NCBI GenBank assembly: GCA_018064345.1
Contig: JAGHVK010000077.1
Span: forward strand, 1-34,931
Direction: 5' to 3'
Source of the DNA: Candidatus Cacconaster merdequi
GTDB taxonomy: Bacteria > Bacteroidota > Bacteroidia > Bacteroidales > UBA932
Length of the DNA stretch: 34,931 nucleotides
A program made the translations under genes and the position numbers. This document shows positions 21,512 to 28,475 of this stretch, piece after piece. The notes under the pieces are model-generated. The model did no database searches and was not told where the DNA came from. It saw nothing but the letters and a program-made list of their open reading frames with translations. The number at the start of each line of letters is the position of its first letter. Position 1 is the stretch's first letter.

Positions 21512-23257
21512 CTAACGTTCTTGGCTGATAAGCGTCATTCCGGAAAGTTCAAGAAGTCTCTTTGAAACTCCGAGGTCATCTGGCCTGATTGTAAATTTCG
21601 GTGGTATGTAACCTCTTACATTTGATTTCTTGTAAGGAGCTGCCGCACCAGGATAGATGAGTCTGAGATCAATCGTGGATGTGACTGTTTTATTGTCAGG
21701 AATGTCAAGGACACCATCGCAGGATGTGATTCCCCATGGATTCCTCATGGAGAACAGGAACTCTCCAGACGTGTTGGCTGTATACATAAGGGTAAATGCG
21801 TGGGCTGTTACACTCGTAAGCTGGCCACATTGCAGACCACCCACAGTAAATCCTCCGATGCCGATCATTCCATTGTCAACGCCCCATTCAACAGCCATTT
21901 TCAGTTCGCTTGCCCATAAGCAGTTAGGGTAGAAAGAAAAGCTCCTGCCGTCTCCAGTCAAAAGAGGCGCTGCAAACTCGGAGCCTATCCCCCAAAGGTT
22001 ATCCACTTTGTATATTGTCTCCCATTTCATAAGTGCTTTTTCAAGTACTGTTGACCATGTTGGGAGATTGTTCTTTCCTGTAACTTGAGCTAAGGAGCCG
22101 CTGTTGTCGCATAGGAAATTGGAATTGACGGAAACAGAAACAGCTTTTCCTTGTGTATCATAAAGTGATACGGAAAAAGTCCCGTCATTGTTATCCTTGA
22201 TGATATGCTTTATGTAATCCGGGTATATGTATGCAAATGATGCCAAGACGGAGCAGAGACTGCAATCTCCAATGGAATGCTGGTTCACATCCGCAGGAAC
22301 AGGATCTCCGAAAGGATACAGAGTAACGCTGAAATGTCTCCATGTCGTCAGGGTCGGAGCCTGGGGGTTTTCGTTAGCATATCTGTAATCAGGCTCGTTG
22401 TTCGGATTTGCAAGCCATAGTCTGTCCTCCTCTGTAGTGACATGCCCGTTGAGAAAATGAATACCCATCGGGTTATTGTCTGAATCAGTAGTACCACCCC
22501 GGAGAGTAAGGATGAAATCGATATCGGTTGATTCCTTATGGGACGGGTCTGTAATATTTGTTTCAGGTTCCGGTGCATTTATTGCAGCCATTGCAGACGT
22601 ATACCAATAACGTAAAGCACCGGCTTCACCTTCTCTCAATATTATCCTATCTTTTGTGTTTTCAACGATATACATCGTTTTTTCAGGACTACCACTCTTC
22701 CTGAAAGTGAAACTGGTACCATCCTCCGAGTATTTTATCGCATACTCACCATTGCCATTTGGATCCTGCTGACCGGCCCAGACCAGCACATCAGGTTTGA
22801 ATGTAATGGTTTCCTCACCATTGAAGTGTATGACAAGGGAGCTGCTGACATAATAGCCAAGATACCATTTTCCTCCAATAATCATATCCTGGGTTTCAAT
22901 TCCGCTCTGCTTTATGGAGAAGTTCTGGGTCATTCCTTTGGACGTTATTGAGACAGTACCGGTCCGGTCAGACTTGCCCTCATTCTCAGATAGGGTAACA
23001 ATCAATATATTAGCTCCGGCAGGTCCGTTAGATTGAGACAAGGATATCCACGTAGCTGTAGAACTCGCTATCCAGGAATCAGGAGCTATGAAATGTATCA
23101 CATAGCTTTGTTGTTCACAAGTAAATTCCATGTCTGAAATATCGACAGAGAATTCTATCTTTTCCGAATCCTTCTCCATTTTGTCACAGGAAAGGAGAAG
23201 AAACGAAAAAGCGAACGTTGAAAGCAAAGTCAGCAGTTTGGATATGTTTTTTGACAT
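21512..23257 (-). CDS. BACON-calpain (C2 family) cysteine peptidase lipoprotein
   Basis: A 581-residue lipoprotein (lipobox LLSC, Cys24). Residues about 33-118 form a BACON domain (SWIASSTATWISLSQSNGPAG, RTGTVSITSKG, FSIKQSG), followed by a lipocalin-like or DUF-type beta region (about 120-225) and a calpain-like catalytic domain (about 310-545). The catalytic set is visible: Gln326 six residues before Cys332 in NQHSIGDCSLCS, His486 in TAHAFTLMY, and Asn506 in MRNPWG. The spacings 154 and 20 are close to those of calpains, and SVSLYDTQGKAVSVSV matches the strand after the Cys helix. The best-known bacterial relative of this kind is Tpr of Porphyromonas. A role in protein degradation at the cell surface is inferred. 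Upstream 258 bases are shared with the divergent DUF937-like gene. Confidence 0.85.
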   Translation of the reverse strand: MSKNISKLLTLLSTFAFSFLLLSCDKMEKDSEKIEFSVDISDMEFTCEQQSYVIHFIAPDSWIASSTATWISLSQSNGPAGANILIVTLSENEGKSDRTGTVSITSKGMTQNFSIKQSGIETQDMIIGGKWYLGYYVSSSLVIHFNGEETITFKPDVLVWAGQQDPNGNGEYAIKYSEDGTSFTFRKSGSPEKTMYIVENTKDRIILREGEAGALRYWYTSAMAAINAPEPETNITDPSHKESTDIDFILTLRGGTTDSDNNPMGIHFLNGHVTTEEDRLWLANPNNEPDYRYANENPQAPTLTTWRHFSVTLYPFGDPVPADVNQHSIGDCSLCSVLASFAYIYPDYIKHIIKDNNDGTFSVSLYDTQGKAVSVSVNSNFLCDNSGSLAQVTGKNNLPTWSTVLEKALMKWETIYKVDNLWGIGSEFAAPLLTGDGRSFSFYPNCLWASELKMAVEWGVDNGMIGIGGFTVGGLQCGQLTSVTAHAFTLMYTANTSGEFLFSMRNPWGITSCDGVLDIPDNKTVTSTIDLRLIYPGAAAPYKKSNVRGYIPPKFTIRPDDLGVSKRLLELSGMTLISQER

Positions 23258-23468
23258 TATGTTATTGTTTTGTAATAAGTTAAATACCTGAGTCCAACAA
23301 CCGAAGGCAATCGTTGGTAGTATTTGGAGTTAGTCTATGAAGCTAAGGTAATGCTTTTTTTCGGAAACTGTAATATTTGCATTCAATGAAAGAAGATCAT
23401 CTGCAGGCGCACAGACGGTTGTTATTTAAAAATATTTGTCTGATTGAACAAGTTTGTCGATTTGTTGT

Positions 23469-23476
23469 TAAATTTG
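23469..23476 (+). promoter_or_regulatory. -7 box of the DUF937-like gene
   Basis: TAAATTTG matches TAnnTTTG and lies 40 bases before the ATG at 23516. A TTG at 23444-23446 is 22 bp upstream, slightly long for the -33 element. The rest of the 258-base divergent intergenic region (23258-23515) is AT-rich, with no gene visible and no clear promoter for the minus-strand calpain gene. Confidence 0.45.
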
Positions 23477-23515
23477 TAGAGATTTGAAATTTCTTTAATC
23501 TAAATACTTATAGTT

Positions 23516-23986
23516 ATGGCTAACATTGCTGACATCATTTCACAAGCGGTAAGCGCTTCTGCGGGGAAAATTGACATCCCTTCAAACGTCAAGAACCAGG
23601 TTCTCGGCGGACTTTCTGACTCTATTTTCGGAAGCCTTACTCAGACTGCCGCCAAACCGGGTGGAATCGATATGGTAAAATCCCTTCTTACCGGGAAAAC
23701 AGCTGCTGCAAGCAGCCCTATCACTGCTCTTGCAGGCAATCTCTTTACCAACAATGTCGTGAAGAAACTTGGCCTTGGTGGTGGCATTGCTTCTGCTCTT
23801 TCAGGCATTGTTCCTTCAATTATGGGAAAGCTCAGTGGTGTTCTCAAAGATCAGGATGGCGACGGTGACGTCGATTTCCAGGATATTCTCATCGCTCTCA
23901 AGGGCGGTGGCGCAAAGCAAAGCGGTACTTCATCTATCCTTGGTGCTGCCACCGGCATTCTCGGCGGCTTGCTGAAGAAGAAATAG
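23516..23986 (+). CDS. DUF937-like protein with an EF-hand/dockerin-type loop
   Basis: A 156-residue protein, rich in Gly, Ala, Leu and Ser, without a signal peptide. The N-terminal part (IADIISQAV, IPSNVKNQVLGGLSDSIFGS) and repeated Gly-rich helices resemble the DUF937/YidB type. Residues 112-123 read DQDGDGDVDFQD, a complete calcium-binding EF-hand loop with Asp at positions 1, 3, 5, 7, 9 and 12, followed by ILIALKG as in dockerin or excalibur repeats. The C-terminus is a Gly-rich helix ending in three Lys. Calcium binding is predicted from the loop; function is unknown. It is a single-gene unit with its own -7 box and a strong terminator. The Gly/Ala content suggests a self-associating protein, which is inference. 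Confidence 0.75.
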   Translation: MANIADIISQAVSASAGKIDIPSNVKNQVLGGLSDSIFGSLTQTAAKPGGIDMVKSLLTGKTAAASSPITALAGNLFTNNVVKKLGLGGGIASALSGIVPSIMGKLSGVLKDQDGDGDVDFQDILIALKGGGAKQSGTSSILGAATGILGGLLKKK

Positions 23987-23988
23987 AC

Positions 23989-24050
23989 GAAAGACTGGCT
24001 TTTTGTCTTTCATATCCTGAGCCGTTCACTTGCAGGTGAGCGGCTCTTTT
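23989..24050 (+). terminator. Tandem hairpin terminator
   Basis: Two hairpins follow the DUF937-like gene. The first is GAAAGAC (23989-23995) with GTCTTTC (24005-24011). The second is GAGCCGTTCAC (24019-24029) with GTGAGCGGCTC (24036-24046), 11 bp with one G-T pair, followed by TTTT (24047-24050). The second is a classical rho-independent terminator and may also serve the converging sugar kinase gene. Confidence 0.82.
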
Positions 24051-24993
24051 ACATACTCTTCCAGAAGTCTTCGTCGATGTAGTTGTAGGGGCTGCGGCAG
24101 ACGTTGGCGGAGAAAAGGCCGGCTTTGGCGACGAGGTCGTCCCAGAGGGCAGGGGAGAGTGCCGGTACGGCCTCTTTCCGGATATCCTTCTCAATAAGTG
24201 AGAAGATGAATCCGGCGTTGAAGTTGTCGCCTGCACCGATTGTGGATACAGTCTCGACCTGAGGAGCTTCGAATGTCAGATGCATTGAAGGGGTGAAAAT
24301 GTGTACCGGCTTTGGACCGCAGGTGCAGATGAAATTCCGGCACCATTTGGAAATGTGTTCACGATAGATGGTTCCGGGATCGCTTGTTCCGAAAAGATAT
24401 CCGAAATCCTCAGCTGAGCCTCTGACGAAGTCGCTCAAGCGGCAGTTCTCTTCAATGTTTCCGATGGTATCGGGAAGGTCGGAAAGATGGTTGCGGCGGA
24501 AGTTCACGTCGTAATAAAGAATTGCTCCCGCATTGTGTGCTGAGCGGAGAAGAGAGGACGTGTAATTGCGGATTTTGGGATTTATTGCGAAATATGACCC
24601 GAAAAGAACAATGTCATCAGAATTGAACTTGCAGACTGAAACCTTGCTTTCCTGAAGCGAGGCGTTGGAGTGGTCCTTGTAGAACTGGTACTGAGCATCG
24701 TTGTTGGCATCGAGAAAGGCAAGGGAGAGGTGACTCTGTGTGCCGTTGTTGCGTGTTACGGCAGTGGTGCAGACACCGTTGCTTTCCATAAAGTCTGTGA
24801 TGATGTCGCCCACGTGGTCGTCACCGGTTTCCGTCACCATCAATATCTTCGTATCAGGCCATTTCTTTCCGACGCTCCTTCCCAGGGAGATCATTGAATT
24901 GAAAGTTGAGCCTCCCGGAGTGGCAAGCTGGGGCTTGTCGTTACGGAAGATTATGTCAAGCACGGTTTCGCCGATTCCAACTATCTTTCTCAT
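24049..24993 (-). CDS. PfkB-family carbohydrate kinase (fructokinase/ribokinase-like)
   Basis: A 314-residue cytosolic sugar kinase. The N-terminal PfkB signature is present as MRKIVGIGETVLDIIF and PGGSTFNSMISLGR (the GG substrate-binding site), with TETGDDHVGD after it. The C-terminal signature STIGAGDNFNAGF contains the anion-hole GAGD and the catalytic Asp. The insertion-free length and GETVLDI start fit fructokinase-like members of Bacteroidales better than adenosine kinases, but the sugar cannot be read from sequence. Its start is five bases downstream of the TSCPD gene's stop, so the two form an operon. It converges on the DUF937-like gene across a shared terminator. Confidence 0.9.
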   Translation of the reverse strand: MRKIVGIGETVLDIIFRNDKPQLATPGGSTFNSMISLGRSVGKKWPDTKILMVTETGDDHVGDIITDFMESNGVCTTAVTRNNGTQSHLSLAFLDANNDAQYQFYKDHSNASLQESKVSVCKFNSDDIVLFGSYFAINPKIRNYTSSLLRSAHNAGAILYYDVNFRRNHLSDLPDTIGNIEENCRLSDFVRGSAEDFGYLFGTSDPGTIYREHISKWCRNFICTCGPKPVHIFTPSMHLTFEAPQVETVSTIGAGDNFNAGFIFSLIEKDIRKEAVPALSPALWDDLVAKAGLFSANVCRSPYNYIDEDFWKSM

Positions 24994-24998
24994 ATCAA

Positions 24999-25298
24999 TT
25001 ATTTGATGAAATACGTTTTGATGGCCTTCGCCAGCTGGTCCGGGCAGCTTGTACCTTTTCCTGCACAGGATATGCCTTCCAGACGCTCAACCACATCCCT
25101 GACGTTCATACCCTTGACGAGTCTGGCAATTCCCTGTGAATTGCCGTTGCACCCTCCTTCGAAAGCTGCTTCCAGAATGATGTCGTCCTTCACGGCAATT
25201 CCTATCCATTGCGCGCAGACAATCCCTGACGGGGCAATTTGTATGACTCTTGTACCATCCGGTGTGGTCTGGTCGCTCAATAATCTCTGTTCGTTCAT
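24999..25298 (-). CDS. TSCPD domain-containing protein (TIGR03905-like)
   Basis: A 99-residue protein carrying the TSCPD domain. The hallmarks are EAAFEGGCNGNSQGIARLVKG followed by GISCAGKGTSCPDQLAKAI, with three conserved Cys that probably bind metal. The domain also occurs at the C-terminus of class II (B12-dependent) ribonucleotide reductases; free-standing copies are widespread in gut Bacteroidales and Firmicutes with no assigned function. It lies upstream of, and five bases from, the PfkB kinase gene. A small zinc- or iron-binding regulator is possible. Confidence 0.88.
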   Translation of the reverse strand: MNEQRLLSDQTTPDGTRVIQIAPSGIVCAQWIGIAVKDDIILEAAFEGGCNGNSQGIARLVKGMNVRDVVERLEGISCAGKGTSCPDQLAKAIKTYFIK

Positions 25299-25614
25299 TT
25301 TTCGAAATTCAATAACTTAATCCATTCATCCGGCCAATGCACAATTTCTTTGCCAAAGAGCCCTGTGACAGTCTCAGTCTCTTACCAAAGCCATTCTGTC
25401 AGTGGATGTGTCAGGAATTTCTCTTTGATATCCATTTCTCTCTTTCCTTTGAATCCCCGCAGGTTGCTCTCTGAAACAAGTGTTTTCAGGGCTGGTTTCA
25501 CCCCGTTTTCAGGCTTTTTGCAGAATGGACGGAAGAATTGCCGTTTTTTGAGTAACTTCGTATCTGTGAATGTCCTCTTATAAGGACAGTGGTTTGAATG
25601 TAATATTTATCTAT
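25299..25614. other. Divergent intergenic region
   Basis: 316 bases between the TSCPD gene (minus) and the DUF5107 gene (plus). I see no gene. It holds a near-consensus -7 box TAACTTCG (25553-25560) for the plus-strand gene and an 18-base palindrome, TGTCCT-CTTATA-AGGACA (25571-25588), between that box and the ATG at 25615; the palindrome could be an operator or a leader hairpin. The middle part is C/T-rich with a repeated GTTTTCAGG. Confidence 0.45.
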
Positions 25615-28467
25615 ATGAAATTCAGTAATTTATCCGTTATCTCTTTGAAAATCCTTCTGGCACTTGCCACTGTTACTTCCGCAGGTGCTGTCTCAAATGC
25701 ACAGACGGTTGTCAGTGTGAAGGATACGGTGATGCGTACTTATCCTTTCGCTGACCCTGATCCTGTGCCTCAAATGGGAGAGGTCTACCCATATTGGCGT
25801 TTCCAGCACTTCACCAAGGAAGGAGAAGAGTGCAGATGGACTTTGGTAGTCCTTGAGAATGATTATCTCCGCGTGAAAATCTTCCCTGAGATTGGAGGCA
25901 AGGTCTGGTCGGTGTTCGACAAGAGTGCCGGCAAGGAGATGTTCTACGACAACGATGTTGTGAAGTTCCGCGACATATCGCTGCGCGGCCCGTGGACAAG
26001 CGGAGGCATTGAATTCAACTATGGCGTAATCGGTCACGCTCCATCCTGCGCTTCGCCTGTGGACTGGAAGGTCGAGAACAAACCTGACGGCAGTGCCAGC
26101 TGCTATATCGGTGTGTTCGAGATGCTGAGCAGAAGCCATTGGACAATAGAAATAAATCTTCCCAAAGATGCAGTCTGGCTCCGCACTACTTCTACCTGGC
26201 ACAACGACAGCGGTGAATATCAGCCATATTACTCCTGGGCCAACTCTGGTATGAAGACTTCCGATGACCTGATGCTTGTCTATCCGAGCGACAATGCGGT
26301 CAGCCATTGGGGAGAGAAGATGCTCTATCCTTTGGACGAGCAGAACCGGGATCTGTCCCTATACAGCAACCAGGCTTTCGGCCCGGACAAATCGTATCAT
26401 ATGGTCGGTTCCCATAAGTCTTTCTTCGGCTCTTATTACAAGGATGATGACTGGGGAGTGATGCACTGGGCCCTGCGTGACGAGAAGCTTGGCCGCAAGT
26501 ATTACACTTGGGCCTTGAGCGACCAGGGCGGTATATGGATTGACCTGCTCACCGACACCCGTCCGCAATATATCGAGATGCAGAGCGGCAAGCTCTACAA
26601 TCAGAATTTTGAGAAGAGCTCCCGTATTTCGTCGTACCGTCAGATTCTCTTCACGCCGTACGGAACTGACAGATGGTCGGATTTCTGGCTGCCGTACTCC
26701 GGCATAGGGCCTGCTGACAATGTCACTCTGGACGCTGTGACTTCGGTCGTCAAGGATGGAAAGAAGGTCAAGGTGGGTATCTATCCTCTTCATTCAGAAA
26801 AAGGTATGCTCGTGGTTTCTGATGAGGGCGGCAGAACGCTCCATAAGCAGGAATGTACTCTTGAGCCTGCCAGGACTCTTTCTTTTGAATTCAAGACCAA
26901 GGAAGAGCCTGCTGTCCTTTCGATTGCAGGTAAAGTCCTGTGGCGTGCAGATGAGGAAATCGTTGACCGCCCTCAGGACCGCAATCCTCAGTTCAATGCG
27001 GATTCTCCGTCAGGACAGATGCTTATGGCAAGAGACTATGTCGGGCTGAGGAAATTCAATCGTGCAGAGGTACTTGTTGACAGTGTGCTTGCTGCAGAAC
27101 CGTCAAGGATTGATGCACTGACTCTCAAGGCTGACCTTCTCTACCGCAGGATGTGCTACGGTGAAGCATACGACTTTTCCGGCAAGGCTCTTGCTGTTGA
27201 CCAGTACGATGCTGATGCCGGCTATATTGGTGGACTTGCCGCTGTGGAACTTGGAAAATATAACGATGCTTTCGACCGCTTCGAGGTCGCTGCAATCAGC
27301 AATGGCGCTCTCCGTACTGCCGCATATACAGAACTTGCGAGGCTGCATTTCAAAAGAGGCAATATAATGTTTGCGAAGGAGTATGCAGAAAAGGCTCTGA
27401 TGTACAACTGCAACAATTTCACTGCATTGCAGATTCTTTACAAGGCAGGGGGCTGCCCGTTGGAATCCCTCGAAAGTGTAAATCCTCTCTCTCACTTCTG
27501 CGCTGCCGAGAGAATGCTTTCCGGAACTGTGGATGCCGGGGCTTTCGCCGATTCCTTCCAGGAAGAGCTTCCGTGGGAAGATTATCTTGAACTTGCGGTT
27601 TTCTACAACAGCCTGGGCCTGACAAACGATGCGGTTGCCATATTGGAGGCTCTTCCGTCAAAGAACTCACTGACTGCTCTTTGGACTGCATATCTTGAAG
27701 GTGATACGAAGGCGGTCTCTTCTGCGGAAAAGTGCGATGTCAAATTCGTCTTCCCTTTCCGCAGGGAATCCTGCAAGCCTCTTGAGTGGGCAGTGAACAA
27801 TGGTGGAAAGTGGCAGTCACACTATCTGCTCGCCATGCTCAAGGATTTCTACGGCTATAAATCTGAAGCTTCTGCGCTTATGCAAGGTTTGGATTCCGAT
27901 TATGCTCCGTATTACGCTTACCGGTACAAATTCAGCAAGGATGCCGCGGATCTTGAAAAAGCCATCGGAATTGACCCGGATGAGTGGCGTTACTGCAAGA
28001 TGCTTTCCGATGACCTTATGGCCTGCGGCAAACATTCCGATGCTGTTTCTCATCTTGAGAAGTTCTACGCTTCGCATCCTGACAACGTGCAGATTGGGGA
28101 CGCTTTGATTGATGCCTATCTTGCAGCGGATATGTTCCCTGAGGCTGAAAGGATTCTCGATACGATTGAGTATCTGCCATTTGAGGGGCTTAAGGGAAGC
28201 CACGACAAATATCGTCACACAAAACTGCATCTTGCGGCCGAGGCGATTGACAAAGGGGACCTGACCAATGCTGAACGGCTTTTGGAAGAGGCTCTGCTGT
28301 GGCCTGTGCGCCTTGGCGTGGGCAAGCCTTATGACGATATGATTGACACATCCGTCGAGGATTGGATGCGCAGGGAAATTGATGCGCGCAAGGCAGGGGA
28401 TACTTCCCGCGAGAAAGTTCTGCCGCGTCTCGGCAACCTTCTTTCGAAGGACAGCAGGCTGTTCTGA
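25615..28467 (+). CDS. DUF5107 and TPR protein, secreted
   Basis: A 950-residue exported protein. The ATG at 25615 opens a signal peptide (about 1-30, ending VSNAQ); an upstream ATG at 25570 would add an unlikely prefix. Residues about 35-390 form the DUF5107 domain, a galactose-mutarotase-like beta-sandwich, with LENDYLRVKIFPEIGGKVWSV, GPWTSGGIEFNYGVIGH and YYSWANSG. Residues about 470-940 are tetratricopeptide-type helical repeats (YVGLRKFNRAEVLVDSVLA, AKEYAEKALMYN, LERLLEEALL-like segments). Proteins of this layout sit in carbohydrate-utilisation settings in Bacteroidales and may bind or cleave glycans; no activity can be claimed here. The palindrome in its leader hints at regulation. It ends eight bases from the converging glutamine synthetase gene. 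Confidence 0.88.
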   Translation: MKFSNLSVISLKILLALATVTSAGAVSNAQTVVSVKDTVMRTYPFADPDPVPQMGEVYPYWRFQHFTKEGEECRWTLVVLENDYLRVKIFPEIGGKVWSVFDKSAGKEMFYDNDVVKFRDISLRGPWTSGGIEFNYGVIGHAPSCASPVDWKVENKPDGSASCYIGVFEMLSRSHWTIEINLPKDAVWLRTTSTWHNDSGEYQPYYSWANSGMKTSDDLMLVYPSDNAVSHWGEKMLYPLDEQNRDLSLYSNQAFGPDKSYHMVGSHKSFFGSYYKDDDWGVMHWALRDEKLGRKYYTWALSDQGGIWIDLLTDTRPQYIEMQSGKLYNQNFEKSSRISSYRQILFTPYGTDRWSDFWLPYSGIGPADNVTLDAVTSVVKDGKKVKVGIYPLHSEKGMLVVSDEGGRTLHKQECTLEPARTLSFEFKTKEEPAVLSIAGKVLWRADEEIVDRPQDRNPQFNADSPSGQMLMARDYVGLRKFNRAEVLVDSVLAAEPSRIDALTLKADLLYRRMCYGEAYDFSGKALAVDQYDADAGYIGGLAAVELGKYNDAFDRFEVAAISNGALRTAAYTELARLHFKRGNIMFAKEYAEKALMYNCNNFTALQILYKAGGCPLESLESVNPLSHFCAAERMLSGTVDAGAFADSFQEELPWEDYLELAVFYNSLGLTNDAVAILEALPSKNSLTALWTAYLEGDTKAVSSAEKCDVKFVFPFRRESCKPLEWAVNNGGKWQSHYLLAMLKDFYGYKSEASALMQGLDSDYAPYYAYRYKFSKDAADLEKAIGIDPDEWRYCKMLSDDLMACGKHSDAVSHLEKFYASHPDNVQIGDALIDAYLAADMFPEAERILDTIEYLPFEGLKGSHDKYRHTKLHLAAEAIDKGDLTNAERLLEEALLWPVRLGVGKPYDDMIDTSVEDWMRREIDARKAGDTSREKVLPRLGNLLSKDSRLF

Positions 28468-28475
28468 ACCTGTTC

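Noticed and set aside
25350-25583. A 77-codon plus-strand frame in the TSCPD/DUF5107 intergenic region
   Set aside because: Low-complexity Ser/Phe/Leu composition, no start signal, and it overlaps the promoter of the next gene.
23408-25714. The 14-base identity GCACAGACGGTTGT at about 23408 and 25699
   Set aside because: One copy is coding and the other intergenic, with no wider similarity; likely chance.
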